The notes: generated from the letters alone by a model not told the origin. Shown: positions 53,191 to 63,875, counted from the stretch's first letter. The stretch is DNA of 64,000 bases from Desmonostoc muscorum FACHB-395 (GCF_014698035.1 NZ_JACJSF010000013.1:87723-151722); one strand, 5' to 3'. Translations and numbers: made by a program.

Positions 53191-53634
53191 ATGTTATCAA
53201 AAAATCTTACCTCCTATTCCTTGTCTCCGATAGAAAAAAGACGGCTGAAAGTAGTTATTTTGTCAGCAATTATTCTAATTGCAGCTATTATTCTCTACTT
53301 TTTCAATCCTGCTACGCCGGGTAGACTTTATCCACCTAGCCCATTTCGCACTTTAACGGGTTTATATTGTCCTGGCTGTGGAACACTGCGGGGACTTCAT
53401 CAGTTACTTCATGGTCATCTCTGGACGGCCTTTGGACTAAATCCTCTCATGGTATTATCATTGCCCTACCTGTTATATTCCTATATTTGCTACAGTTTGC
53501 CTGCATTTACCAGACGTAAAGTTACCCCAATTTTCATCAAGCCTACTTGGATTTGGTGGACACTGAAAATCATTTTGGGCTATTGGATTTTGCGGAACAT
53601 TCCTTTTTTCCCGTTTTCTTGGCTTGCTCCATAA
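53191..53634 (+). CDS. DUF2752 membrane protein
   Basis: 147 residues with three membrane helices (about 22-40, 83-103, 120-138). The family signature is intact: YCPGCGTLRGLHQLLHGHLW and AFGLNPL, with the CPGC pair and two histidines on the loop after the first helix. The function of DUF2752 is unknown; the CxxC could bind metal or be redox-active. It starts 56 bp after the CD225-like gene and continues the same-strand series. Confidence 0.82.
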   Translation: MLSKNLTSYSLSPIEKRRLKVVILSAIILIAAIILYFFNPATPGRLYPPSPFRTLTGLYCPGCGTLRGLHQLLHGHLWTAFGLNPLMVLSLPYLLYSYICYSLPAFTRRKVTPIFIKPTWIWWTLKIILGYWILRNIPFFPFSWLAP

Positions 53635-53798
53635 TTTAGAGAAGCTAATCAAGATAATTTCTCAAAATTCCAAAGAGAGGATATTTACAATGTAACCGTC
53701 TCAAAGCTTTATTAGGTTGCAAAGATTCAAATACCTTTTTGACTAGATTTTGAGAGTTTTGAAACAGTTTTATGTCTATCTAGTCGGAATATAGAAAT

Positions 53799-54806
53799 AT
53801 GAACGTTGAATCTTGGCATTTTTTAGTGAGTCGAAATCGTTCTCTTGATTACAGAACAGTCGTAGCTCCTGATTTTATTTGTGAAGCTAAGATTTATAAC
53901 TTATTAGCTAGAGTAGCTGATGGAGATTTAACAGAATCTAAGATGGGATTTTTTAGGCAAGTGATTGGTTCAAAAGCTGGAGATTTTACTATAGCTTTTC
54001 GAGTTATTAAGGCCACAGGACAACATCTCAATCCCGAAGGAAAAAATGAAATATTAAAAGATTCATTTGGTAGAGAGATTTATCTCATAGAGGGCGTTGT
54101 ACTTAAGGGTATTGTAAACAAAAAAGAGTTTTTTGTTACTAATAAAGATATTGAAGAAGCCCATGAATTATTAATGACAGGATACAAGCAGTTTTGGGAG
54201 TATAGCGAACCAACTCCAGCTATTCCCTCACATAAATTTTCGTTAAGTATAGACAGTTCTAGTACCCCTTTACAACTAGAAGAATTAGAGCCTTTCCAGG
54301 TTAGCTCTAAATCTCCAAACCCAAGGAATAAATCAAAAATTAATTTTGTTACTTTTTTAGTTCCTATTATTCCTATTGTTGTATTACTGATGCTTGCTAT
54401 GTGGCTCACCAAAATAGTTTATCCATTTGGAAAAAGCATTGTAGGCGGATGTACTACTACCCAGGAGGTAGAGATTGTATTTAATAAGCAAGATAAAATC
54501 AATGAGACTATTAATAAAAAAAACTTGCAAAAAGACTATCCGAAGGCAGACATTTTTCTCAATGGTTCATTGAAAGTGGAATCTTCACAGAGATGGAAAT
54601 CTCTTCAGGAAAGAGAAAAACTAGCTGAACCCACCCAATATACTATTCGTCTAAATGAAGATAATAGCTTGCAAATGCGAGATCATCCTATTGACTTAGC
54701 GATCGCCCAACTTCGGAACCAGAAAGTCTCTGATAAAGCTACTATTCAAGCTAGAATTATTGAGCAAAAGGAATGTACAAAAGATGGTAGTCCACAACAG
54801 GGCTAG
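53799..54806 (+). CDS. Single-pass membrane protein of unknown function
   Basis: 335 residues. The N-terminal domain (1-140, starting NVESWHFLVSRNRSLDYRTV) is soluble and looks globular. One membrane helix lies at about 184-208 (FLVPIIPIVVLLMLAMWL). The C-terminal domain (about 215-330) begins with GGCTTTQEVEIVF and is predicted to face the other side. I do not recognise either domain. It is last in the co-directional series from 49291, 164 bp after the DUF2752 gene, so it may have its own promoter. An adaptor between membrane and GTPase partners is conceivable. Confidence 0.65.
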   Translation: MNVESWHFLVSRNRSLDYRTVVAPDFICEAKIYNLLARVADGDLTESKMGFFRQVIGSKAGDFTIAFRVIKATGQHLNPEGKNEILKDSFGREIYLIEGVVLKGIVNKKEFFVTNKDIEEAHELLMTGYKQFWEYSEPTPAIPSHKFSLSIDSSSTPLQLEELEPFQVSSKSPNPRNKSKINFVTFLVPIIPIVVLLMLAMWLTKIVYPFGKSIVGGCTTTQEVEIVFNKQDKINETINKKNLQKDYPKADIFLNGSLKVESSQRWKSLQEREKLAEPTQYTIRLNEDNSLQMRDHPIDLAIAQLRNQKVSDKATIQARIIEQKECTKDGSPQQG

Positions 54807-55201
54807 ATATAGAGGGACTACTTCCACCACCAGTTTCAATTCCTATATTCATAAATATACTAGAGGCGATGTCTGTTGACAAGAAGCAGAGCTTCTACGC
54901 AATTCTGATAATAGGGTTAAAGCAAGTGATGCCTCCTAACAAAGCGATTTTTATTCAAGGATAAATACTTAATCAAACCCTAGCTTTGTTCCATCCTGAA
55001 GGTGCGCCTTGCATATAGACTGCTAGCGCCAAGCCGATATAGGGTCTACGCAAGTCAAGTAAATAGCTATACTTAGTGGCGTGAGAATGAACAGTGAGCC
55101 TAAGAATACTGACCTGCTAAAATCAAACTCTTCGTTCTTCTAACTGCTCTTATTTCAGAAAAGCCAAACAGCGCATCGCTTAAATCATCTAGCTGGTTAA
55201 T
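54807..55201. other. Intergenic stretch at the end of the GTPase island
   Basis: No gene. It contains a short dispersed-repeat-like patch near 54860-54905 (GAGGCGATGTCTGTTGACAA and AGCAGAGCTTCTACGC). Around 55150-55200 sits sequence that may be the rest of the decayed Uma2-type gene listed next. Confidence 0.35.
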
Positions 55202-55325
55202 TCAGTGGTGGTCAGTGGGTTCCATGTCAATTAGTTCCCCATCTTGCCAGTTCATAACGGGGATTATCTCGGTATTGAGAGAGAAAATCTGCCAATGTAA
55301 GGGTTTTTGTGGAAATATATGTCAT
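55202..55325 (-). pseudogene. Uma2-type (DUF820) endonuclease remnant with frameshift
   Basis: On the minus strand ATG at 55325 opens MTYISTKTLTLADFLSQYRD, then NPRYELA. An extra A (CTGGCAAGATGG, where CTGGCAGATGG would keep frame) shifts the frame; in the +1 frame the sequence continues DGELIDMEPT before a stop. 'NPRYELADGELIDMEPT' is the conserved N-terminal block of one Uma2 subfamily. Only about 40 codons are left. A broken piece of an accessory gene, directly beside the GTPase island. Confidence 0.65.
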
Positions 55326-55354
55326 TTTCCTCTTTAATCATTCAAGATGCTTAC

Positions 55355-57301
55355 TCAACCCCCCACATGAACGCCAGGTCGCCTCTGGGGATTCTTTTCA
55401 GCCCGCCGGAGTACTTCACGGGTAACTACAGCAATATCGCCCTCTCCAAACAAGATAAAACGCAATAAATATTGTATAGGATTGCCCTCAACCCAGCCGA
55501 AGTAGGCATGGGGAATCTTACCTGTTTGGTCACGAATATAGAGCAGTAAAGCCGCGATCGCATTAGGGACTGCTGCACTCTCAGCCCGCAAGATGCGATA
55601 ATCACCAACTTGCACCCCTCTTACTTTGATGATATCCGCAAATTCTGAAGCATCTGATACCTGAATCTCTAGAAAAAGAATTGGATCGTTGGGCGGAATA
55701 TGGTTATCCTCGCGTACCTCTTTCTCTTTCATAAAATACTCTAGGACATCACCCGTATTCAACCGATTTGCAATCAGTCGTATTGCTCCTTGGCTCTCTT
55801 CAGCAAGGAATTGGGCAGCAAGTTCGTCAACTTCGATCCGCTCTGCTCGCAGTTCCGTTGAACGCCAAACACGAGAAACCAGCGAGGTAAAAATGATTGC
55901 ACCGATGAAAAACCCAGCAATTCTAATCCCCTCTGGCCTTTCGATGATGTTAACAATAGTGGTATATAAAAATAACAGTGTAATAGTAGCAAAAACCAGT
56001 TTTGCCCGCTTCTCTCTGTGACGGTGGGCTGATAAGGTGACAGCAAAGGCTGCTGAGGTAATTAATACAAGCACACCAGTTGCATAAGCCCCACCTTGGG
56101 CTTCCACATTTGCCCTGAAGATAATTGTGACAACAAATGCGATCGCAGTGTAGACTAACACCAAAGGTCGCGTTACCCGTGCCCAATTGGGAGCCATGCC
56201 ATAGCGTGGTAGGTAGCGAGGCACAATATTTAGCAGCCCTGCCATTGCAGATGCACCTGCAAACCACAAAATAGAAATAGTACTTAGATCGTAAATCGTG
56301 CCAAAGGCGTTGCCTAGATACAAATGTGCTAAATAAGCAAGGGCCCGGCCGTTAGCTTTGCCCCCAGATGCAAATTCTGCGACTGGAATCAGTAGAGTGG
56401 TTATAAAACTGGTGGTGAGCAAAAAGAAGCTCATAATCAGAGCAGCACTGGTGAGTAGCTTGCGTGTATTCCGAATTCGCCCTTTGGAATATTTGAGAGT
56501 GTCACTGCTGTTACCTTTGACAAGGGGCATCACGGTTACGCCAGTCTCAAAGCCTGATAATCCCAGTGCTAGCTTGGGAAATATCAAAAGAGCTATACCA
56601 ATTAAGATAAAAGGATTGGAATGGCGGGCAAAAAGTGCAGTCTGCCAGTTAGCGATCGCTCCTGGGTGAGTTAAAATCTGGAACACACCGACGCTCACGA
56701 CAATGAAGTTTAACAGCAGATAAACTGCCACCAAGACTACTGCAATCCCAATCGCCTCTCGGAAACCTCTCAAGAAAACTGCGCCTAGTAATGCAACTAA
56801 TATTAGGGTGATTGCGATCGTCTGACCGTGAAACCAATCTGGGGTAAGGGGATTTTCAATGATATGGGCTGTAGCATCAGCAGCCGACAGCGTAATGGTA
56901 ATAATAAAGTCGGTTGCCACAAAACCGAGTAAACATAGCACAAGTAATTTGCCTTGCCACCAAGGTAGCAAACGTTCTAACATTGCGATCGACCCTTCAC
57001 CATGAGGGCTTTCGGCAGCAATCCGCCGATAGATTGGCAATGCTCCAAAGAGCGTCAGCAAAACTAAAATCAGGGTAGCGATCGGAGAAAGAGCGCCAGC
57101 CGCCAATGCTGCAATCCCAGGTTGATAGCCAAGGGTGGAGAAATAATCTACACCAGTCAAGCACATTACCTGCCACCAAGGATGCTGGCGATGTGCTTCC
57201 TCCTTGCGGTAAGGCCCTTCCTTCTCTCGTCGATCTTCTTCAAGCAACCAGAGGATTAACTGACTGCCGAGCCGTTTTGTTGAAACAATTGATTTACTCA
57301 T
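55355..57301 (-). CDS. APC-superfamily permease with cytoplasmic C-terminus
   Basis: 648 residues from the ATG at 57301. About 12 membrane helices run from about residue 55 to 470, opening with [20 protein letters not shown], the unwound first helix typical of APC transporters. The last 170 residues are cytoplasmic ([40 protein letters not shown]) and probably regulatory. Amino acids or cations such as K+ (KUP/KimA types share this plan) are possible substrates; none is assigned. Monocistronic. Confidence 0.78.
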   Translation of the reverse strand: MSKSIVSTKRLGSQLILWLLEEDRREKEGPYRKEEAHRQHPWWQVMCLTGVDYFSTLGYQPGIAALAAGALSPIATLILVLLTLFGALPIYRRIAAESPHGEGSIAMLERLLPWWQGKLLVLCLLGFVATDFIITITLSAADATAHIIENPLTPDWFHGQTIAITLILVALLGAVFLRGFREAIGIAVVLVAVYLLLNFIVVSVGVFQILTHPGAIANWQTALFARHSNPFILIGIALLIFPKLALGLSGFETGVTVMPLVKGNSSDTLKYSKGRIRNTRKLLTSAALIMSFFLLTTSFITTLLIPVAEFASGGKANGRALAYLAHLYLGNAFGTIYDLSTISILWFAGASAMAGLLNIVPRYLPRYGMAPNWARVTRPLVLVYTAIAFVVTIIFRANVEAQGGAYATGVLVLITSAAFAVTLSAHRHREKRAKLVFATITLLFLYTTIVNIIERPEGIRIAGFFIGAIIFTSLVSRVWRSTELRAERIEVDELAAQFLAEESQGAIRLIANRLNTGDVLEYFMKEKEVREDNHIPPNDPILFLEIQVSDASEFADIIKVRGVQVGDYRILRAESAAVPNAIAALLLYIRDQTGKIPHAYFGWVEGNPIQYLLRFILFGEGDIAVVTREVLRRAEKNPQRRPGVHVGG

Positions 57302-58208
<907 letters not shown>

Positions 58209-58672
58209 TCAAACTTGAATAGCTTATCCATAAATCAAAGACACTCTCCTAAAAGGGCTAAAGTCTATACACAACTCTAAAAGAGTTATCCCACTGCATT
58301 TATATCCTCCTAAATCCACGCCACTTGCTCATGGGGGAAACCCGCTTGGCGCTAGTCTCTTCCAAAAGGCTACGGTGTATCCACAAGTCTTTTAAAGTTG
58401 TTCCACAGCTTTTAGATCCCCCCTAGCCTTAAAAAGGGGGGAATAGGAGTCAAAGTCTCCTTTAAAAAGGGGGATTTAGGAGGATCGAACGTTGTTGTGT
58501 ATCTCGTATAGAAATGCGTATACACCGTAGCCCGAAAGGGGGCATTTTTGTGTTGAGTTTATTGGTATGTTAAGCACTTAAGCAATAATTATCAAAAAGT
58601 AAATTTTACGAGTAATAATTGCTAGCAGCGCAGATAATTGCCTCAAAGCTCAAGTATAGGGAGAAGCCAAGA
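58209..58672. other. Intergenic stretch with nested repeats
   Basis: At 58340-58545 are GC-rich palindromic pieces, including CCCCCCTAGCCTTAAAAAGG with CCTTTAAAAAGGGGGATTTA (about 58418-58480). A pair of related sequences, TACGGTGTATCCACAAG (58370) and GCGTATACACCGTAGCC (58515), are partly complementary and could bound one larger inverted element. No gene. Confidence 0.45.
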
Positions 58673-59179
58673 ATGATTTTAAACCGTGGGCGTAGGGTGG
58701 TAGCTGCTTTATTGCTGTCAGTAGTACTACTGACAACAGCCTGTAGCCCAAAAGCACCTGGACGTTTTGACCAGGCGCAAAAAGAAAGCACTCAACAAAA
58801 AAACGTTGCGGTGGCTAAAACTGCAACTCAGGGTAGCGAATTTAATAAATTTTTCCCAAAAGCTAGTGATGGCTACCAGGGTGTCTATACCCAAGAGAAA
58901 AAAGGCTTTGCTAATTTGAAGTTGAAAAAAGGCGGTAAAGATATGGCGTTGCTGTCTATTTCTGATACCACCAGCACACCTAATGCAGTAGCCAAGTTCT
59001 CGAAAAGTACCAAAAAAATTGGCGGTTATCCGGCAATAGAAGTTGGTAAGACGCAAACTGCAATTTTGGTAGGCAAGTACCAAGTAAAAGCAATTTCCAG
59101 CAATCCGTCATTTACAGCTAGCGATCGCGCAGATTGGCTAGAGAAGTTTAATCTTAATGGTCTGGCTAAATTGAAATAA
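58673..59179 (+). CDS. Lipoprotein of unknown function
   Basis: 168 residues from the ATG at 58673, preceded by AGGGAGA. The lipobox LTTAC puts the lipid-modified cysteine at about residue 24, so the protein is anchored to a membrane on the periplasmic side. The mature part has a repeated 'KKGGK/KKIGG' basic rhythm (about 75-125). A frame open to 58619 is not needed. It is followed 49 bp later by another gene on the same strand. Confidence 0.72.
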   Translation: MILNRGRRVVAALLLSVVLLTTACSPKAPGRFDQAQKESTQQKNVAVAKTATQGSEFNKFFPKASDGYQGVYTQEKKGFANLKLKKGGKDMALLSISDTTSTPNAVAKFSKSTKKIGGYPAIEVGKTQTAILVGKYQVKAISSNPSFTASDRADWLEKFNLNGLAKLK

Positions 59180-59228
59180 GCCGGATTGCCAACATTGAAG
59201 ATAACAAAACCTAAGTAAGGAGATTTTT

Positions 59229-60116
59229 GTGAGCAAATCGATTGTTGATTTAGTCGATCAATTGCCAACCGGTGGCTTGACTATTTCTATGTTGAAGTCC
59301 CTCGATTTTGTTGCTCCTGGGGAGTGGCAAAATACCGTCGGCTTTGTCAACACCATTAAGACCGTCACTGGCGAAGACGACGAAGATTTAATTCAACAAA
59401 TTGGTGAAAGAGCGATTTATCTATTCAATGACAAATCCCAAGGATACCAAACAGCTTTGTGGTTATATCAAACCGTTGATGGTACAGATAAAGCCCTTGG
59501 TGCAGCCGCTTTAGCTAACAAAGTTGGCGAGAAAATTCCTTTATTGGGTTTTTTAAACTCTGTCACTCCCAAACCAGACAAAGCCCAAACTATCGATTTG
59601 ACATTAAAGTTAGTGGCTGAGTTAGTAGCTTTCTGTCAAATTAACGGCATTCCTGGAGACAGCATTGGCGATTTTGTCGCCTCTTTAGGTGAGTATAGTG
59701 GTGAGTCACTCATCCGCATGGTGGCATTAGTTTGTGTTGATGGTTTAATACCTCTAGGCCCAGACTTCATCAGTAAAGCCATATCTGGGATTAATCAAAC
59801 AAGTCCCAATGAGTTAGAACAGAACTCGACTTTCCAAAATATCAAAGATGTGATTCCAGGCAACAATGCTGGTAGTAAACTCAACTTTATCGGCGAAAGT
59901 TTTGACTCAGTTAAAGGTTGGATGAGTGGTATTGTCAGTGCGAATAATTTAACGCCACACAAGGTAGTTAGCAACTTACACAGTTTTGTCGATATTGCAG
60001 ATGATAAGTTAGACTACCTGGCTGCATTCTTGGATGTATCTACAAATTATTATGAACACACTGGCACACAAACTTTAGCACGTCGCTTGATTGAACGGGC
60101 GGTGGCTGAGATTTAG
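59229..60116 (+). CDS. Conserved-looking cytoplasmic protein of unknown function
   Basis: 295 residues starting at GTG (59229) with AAGGAG eight bases before. Mostly helical, with no signal peptide or membrane helix long enough to be sure. Repeated Asn/Asp-Gly turns and a DVSTNYYEHTGTQTLARRLI tail are seen, but no motif is recognised. Co-directional and close (49 bp) to the lipoprotein gene, so the two are probably an operon. Confidence 0.65.
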   Translation: MSKSIVDLVDQLPTGGLTISMLKSLDFVAPGEWQNTVGFVNTIKTVTGEDDEDLIQQIGERAIYLFNDKSQGYQTALWLYQTVDGTDKALGAAALANKVGEKIPLLGFLNSVTPKPDKAQTIDLTLKLVAELVAFCQINGIPGDSIGDFVASLGEYSGESLIRMVALVCVDGLIPLGPDFISKAISGINQTSPNELEQNSTFQNIKDVIPGNNAGSKLNFIGESFDSVKGWMSGIVSANNLTPHKVVSNLHSFVDIADDKLDYLAAFLDVSTNYYEHTGTQTLARRLIERAVAEI

Positions 60117-60195
60117 GTTGATGGGGGATTAAAGAAGGCAATAGGTTATAGGTTACAGGTTACAGATTATTCTCTATTACCTGTAACCTTGGCTC

Positions 60196-60915
60196 TTAGG
60201 GTAAATGCAGATCAGATGCGATCGCATATAAGTAAGGTTGAAAAATAGCCAAATTTTCCAGTTGCTCAAACTTACCTGTCTGCGTACCTGGATCGAATGC
60301 AGTGGTAATTACGTAGAGTTTACTGCCATCAAAGGCGACATGACCGATATGTTGCTCTTTTACTCCACCTTGTTCTTTGAGTCCGGCGAAGCCATAGCGG
60401 ATTCCCTGAAGCTTACCAATCGGTACTGGTTGGAGTGGGTAGGCTGAGAAAGTAATCTCTTTTCCATATTCACTCTGACGGTCTTTCGCAAATGCAGCGT
60501 AGTGGTCTGCAACCCAAGCCTTGAGTACTGGTAATACCTGGGTTTGGTATTGGGAACTTTGGTAGTCCACTTGAGAACCACTTGGAATACCAGCTGCTAA
60601 GAGTTTTTTTCGGAAATCCTCATTGTTTGTTAGTGGGTAAATGTTAATCTCAACTGTACCCAAACGTTTCCCTTTAGAGGAGATACACAACAGGGGTGCA
60701 TTTCCCTCACAAGCGGCAACTTGCCAGTTAGTTGGAGCAGCAGTATTTCCGAGAATTTTCTGCCAGATATTACCCTCATTAGAGTTGGGAAGTTTTACAA
60801 CAGCAGAGGACTTTACCTCTTTGGGTGGAGAAAATTGGGGAAGAACAAATTTTGCTCCCACTGGTATTGACACCAGCAAAATAGAACCTAGTAATAAATG
60901 ATAAAGTCTTAACAT
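60196..60915 (-). CDS. Exported or anchored protein of unknown function
   Basis: 239 residues. The N-terminal hydrophobic segment (about 3-22, LYHLLLGSILLVSIPVGAKF) is a signal or anchor. The mature protein is beta-rich (QVAACEGNAPLLCISSKGKR, with two cysteines that may pair). A VAFDGSKLYVITTAFDPGTQ segment near 195-215 resembles the end of short exported sensors, but no family is assigned. Convergent with the gene at 59229; divergent from the fusion gene at 61263. Confidence 0.62.
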   Translation of the reverse strand: MLRLYHLLLGSILLVSIPVGAKFVLPQFSPPKEVKSSAVVKLPNSNEGNIWQKILGNTAAPTNWQVAACEGNAPLLCISSKGKRLGTVEINIYPLTNNEDFRKKLLAAGIPSGSQVDYQSSQYQTQVLPVLKAWVADHYAAFAKDRQSEYGKEITFSAYPLQPVPIGKLQGIRYGFAGLKEQGGVKEQHIGHVAFDGSKLYVITTAFDPGTQTGKFEQLENLAIFQPYLYAIASDLHLP

Positions 60916-61262
60916 TTTATTGATTATCCGGAGTCAAAGATGGCAGACTAACGATATCTACAATACGTTAAACAGGGGGAGGTCGCTTGTATTCCTCTAT
61001 CTGTGTTTAGCTAACAGTTAGAGTCCGACGAAATTATTTGTTCTGGAAGTCTGCGCCTCCTTTTTTCTCTGCTTCAATTTCTTGACCTCAGACTTTTGTC
61101 AGTCAACCAGGCGTTAAATACCTGAAAGCAAGGTATTATAGAAAATCATACTAAGTAAAGTTAAGTAAAGTCTAATTATTTCATCTGAGTTGCAAATATG
61201 TTTAATCTTAGTAAATAGACTTTATTCAATCGGCGGGATTATCGATTCTAACTAAAATCGCC
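60916..61262. other. Divergent promoter region
   Basis: 347 bp between divergent genes at 60915 and 61263. AT-rich near 61130-61240 with AAGTAAAGTTAAGTAAAGTC, a short direct repeat. No element or RNA gene recognised. Confidence 0.35.
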
Positions 61263-63563
61263 ATGAACCCTAGTTTTTTGACTGCCCAGACTCCAACCAC
61301 GATCGCTATTGTTGGTGGAGGTTTTAGCGGTTCTCTAGTTGCTACCCACTTATTGAAAACTGCCAGCCAACCTCTCATCATTAAGCTGATTGAGCGCAGT
61401 CATCAAATGGGGAAGGGAATTGCTTACAGCACCAATACCAACTGTCATTTGCTGAATGTATCGGCCGGAAACATGAGTGCATTTCCTGATGATCCCGGAC
61501 ATCTGCTGCGTTGGCTTCAGTACAATCGCAACGAATTAGCTGCATTTTTTCCTGAAGAAGTCAATGCTAGTACCTTCATTCCCCGCAAGGTCTATGGTTT
61601 GTACATTCAGTCGATTTTGGCAGAAGCAGAAGCCACAGCACCTAGTGATGTACGACTAGAACGTTTGACCGATGAAGTCGTGGGGATACAGCCTGAAGAA
61701 AAAGGGACGATCGTTTCTCTGCGTAGTGGTCGCTGTTTTGCCGCAGATAAAGTTGTGTTGGCGTTGGGAAACTCGCCTTCTACACCACCCGCAATCAAAA
61801 ATGCAGACAGCAATAATGAAAGTTATCTGCGGAATGCCTGGTCAGCCGATGCCCTAGCAGACCTTAATCTTGATGCGCCCGTGCTGCTAATTGGTACAGG
61901 ACTGACGATGGTGGATATGGTTTTATCTCTGCACGATCGCCAACATCGGGGCAAAATTTATGCTATATCTCGACGAGGATTATTTCCCCAAAAACATCAA
62001 GCAGCTAAACCTTATCCTAGCTTTGTGAACCCAGAGACTTCACCAAAAAGTGTGCGCGGCTGGTTGCATCGCCTGCGTGCCGAGGTGGAAGTTGCCGCTG
62101 CCCAAGGCTATAACTGGCGATCGGTAATTGATTCTCTGCGTCCAATAATTCAGAAAATTTGGCAAAAACTACCGACCAAGGAACAGCAGCGCTTTTTGCG
62201 TCATCTAACGCCCTATTGGGACGTGCATCGTCACCGCATTGCCCCCAAAGTGGCGGATGTTCTCACTGAAATGTTGGATTCTGGTCAACTTAACATTTCC
62301 GCCGGACGGATTCGGGAATATCAAGCTTTGCCGGACGGTGTAGCCGTAACTGTATGCCAGCGCAAAACCCATGCTAATACTGTCTTACACGTCCACCGTG
62401 TAGTGAATTGTACCGGGGTAGCAGCAGATTATCGCCGATCGCCTCACCCCCTAATTGCTGATTTGCGATCGCAAGGATTAATTCGCCCCAATGCCATCGG
62501 CTTAGGATTAGATGCAGATGCCCACGGTGCTTTATATACGGCAGACAGTAATGTTTCGACACTGCTGTATACCTTGGGAACTCCTCGCAAAGGCGACTTG
62601 TGGGAAACTGTTGCTGTTCCAGAATTACGGCTACAGGCGCAGGAATTATCTCAAGCGTTATTGCAGTCGCTGCCAGTACGTGTGCGTCCGATTCCCACGA
62701 TGCTTTTGTTAAATAGGGAAACAGGCGATGGTGGCTCACAGATACCCCAGTCAAGCTTACTATTTCGGCAATTATTTGACCCTGAAACCAGTAGTTATAC
62801 TTACCTGATTGGCGATCGACAGACAGGAGATGCTGTTCTAGTTGACCCTGTATTAGAGCAAGTTGACCGCGATTTGCAATCATTAGATGAACTAGGATTA
62901 AAGCTACGCTATTGTCTAGAAACTCATCTTCATGCCGATCACATCACAGGGGCAGGCAAACTTAGGCAACAAACAGGCTGTCAGGTGATCGTTCCCCAGA
63001 ATGCTGCTGTCACGAAAGCCGATCGCTCTCTTGTCGGTGGCGAAATCATCGATGTGGGATCAGTAGCGATCGAAGCAATTTTCACACCAGGTCACAGTGC
63101 TAGTCACATAGCATATTTGGTAAACAAAACCCACTTATTAACTGGTGATGCCTTATTTATTCGTGGTTGTGGACGCACAGATTTTCAAGGTGGCGATCCT
63201 GGAACCCTATATGATGTGGTGACACAACGCTTATTCACCTTGCCAGATAATACCTTGGTATATCCCGCCCATGATTACAAAGGACGCACAGTTTCCACCA
63301 TTGGCGAAGAAAAGCGTTTTAATCCTAGATTTAGCGATCGCAGCCGTAGTCAATTCATTACAATCATGAATAATCTCAAATTAAGTTATCCCCAAAAGAT
63401 GAATGCAACAGTACCGGCTAATGAATACTGTGGTGATTTTATCCCCCAAGATAGCTTAAACCCGGCCATGAGTCTAGCTACAGATGAAGAAAAGAAACAA
63501 ATAGAAATCACAGTTATGACTAATACGGAAATTTACAATGATTACTTTGCTATGTATATCTAG
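61263..63563 (+). CDS. FAD/NAD(P)-binding protein fused to ETHE1-like persulfide dioxygenase domain
   Basis: 766 residues. The N-terminal half (about 1-480) is a COG4529-type oxidoreductase with FAD motif VGGGFSGS (17-24), GNMSAFPDDP (about 73-82) and a second nucleotide site LIGTGLTMVDMVLSL (about 212-226). The C-terminal half (about 500-735) is a metallo-beta-lactamase fold of the ETHE1 branch: ETHLHADH (H555, H557, D559, H560), TPGHSASH, RGCGRTDFQGGD and YPAHDYKGRTVSTI. ETHE1 oxidises glutathione persulfide to sulfite. The two halves run in one frame, with no stop or start motif between. The natural reading is persulfide detoxification coupled to a flavin step, but no such pairing is established to my knowledge. 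Confidence 0.82.
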   Translation: MNPSFLTAQTPTTIAIVGGGFSGSLVATHLLKTASQPLIIKLIERSHQMGKGIAYSTNTNCHLLNVSAGNMSAFPDDPGHLLRWLQYNRNELAAFFPEEVNASTFIPRKVYGLYIQSILAEAEATAPSDVRLERLTDEVVGIQPEEKGTIVSLRSGRCFAADKVVLALGNSPSTPPAIKNADSNNESYLRNAWSADALADLNLDAPVLLIGTGLTMVDMVLSLHDRQHRGKIYAISRRGLFPQKHQAAKPYPSFVNPETSPKSVRGWLHRLRAEVEVAAAQGYNWRSVIDSLRPIIQKIWQKLPTKEQQRFLRHLTPYWDVHRHRIAPKVADVLTEMLDSGQLNISAGRIREYQALPDGVAVTVCQRKTHANTVLHVHRVVNCTGVAADYRRSPHPLIADLRSQGLIRPNAIGLGLDADAHGALYTADSNVSTLLYTLGTPRKGDLWETVAVPELRLQAQELSQALLQSLPVRVRPIPTMLLLNRETGDGGSQIPQSSLLFRQLFDPETSSYTYLIGDRQTGDAVLVDPVLEQVDRDLQSLDELGLKLRYCLETHLHADHITGAGKLRQQTGCQVIVPQNAAVTKADRSLVGGEIIDVGSVAIEAIFTPGHSASHIAYLVNKTHLLTGDALFIRGCGRTDFQGGDPGTLYDVVTQRLFTLPDNTLVYPAHDYKGRTVSTIGEEKRFNPRFSDRSRSQFITIMNNLKLSYPQKMNATVPANEYCGDFIPQDSLNPAMSLATDEEKKQIEITVMTNTEIYNDYFAMYI

Positions 63564-63875
63564 AGCAGCTTGATGACTACAGGCTGTTGGTCAGTCTCTT
63601 TATATCCGCGATAAACCAGGGTTCTTGAACCGTTGTAAAGTTGTTCGCTAATTTGATATCCCGCTCATGGTTTCAGCTTTTAGTATTTTCCGATGAACTC
63701 CCGTAATTCTTAGAGAGGTATCTAGTCAATACTTTTCGGTTAAACCCAATAATCTCTCTTTTGGTCTGAGGAAAGGTTAAAGGGCAATGGGGAAAGGTAA
63801 ATTCAAACCCTTTCCCCCTTAACCGAAAAGTATTGGGTATCTAGTAAATACCTCCTATGTTGCTAACTTAAATTA
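63564..63875. other. Intergenic stretch before psbA
   Basis: Contains the inverted-repeat element at 63727-63835 (listed). 63570-63720 has no recognised content. Confidence 0.4.
63727..63835. repeat. MITE-like element with CAATACTTTTCGGTTAA ends
   Basis: Perfect 17-bp inverted ends CAATACTTTTCGGTTAA (63727-63743) and TTAACCGAAAAGTATTG (63819-63835). Inside, GGAAAGGTTAAAGGGCAATG faces AAACCCTTTCCCCCTT. TATCTAGT flanks both sides (63719 and 63838), possibly a target-site duplication. Confidence 0.72.

Noticed and set aside
54080..54412. 110-codon frame antisense to the last gene of the GTPase island
   Set aside because: Shadow of the sense gene; no start context.
55355..57301. Naming the permease as KUP potassium transporter
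   Set aside because: The opening helix fits the APC superfamily in general; no K+-specific motif can be verified by eye.
62374..62883. 169-codon frame antisense to the ETHE1 fusion
   Set aside because: It is a shadow frame within a strongly supported gene; its translation has no domain pattern.
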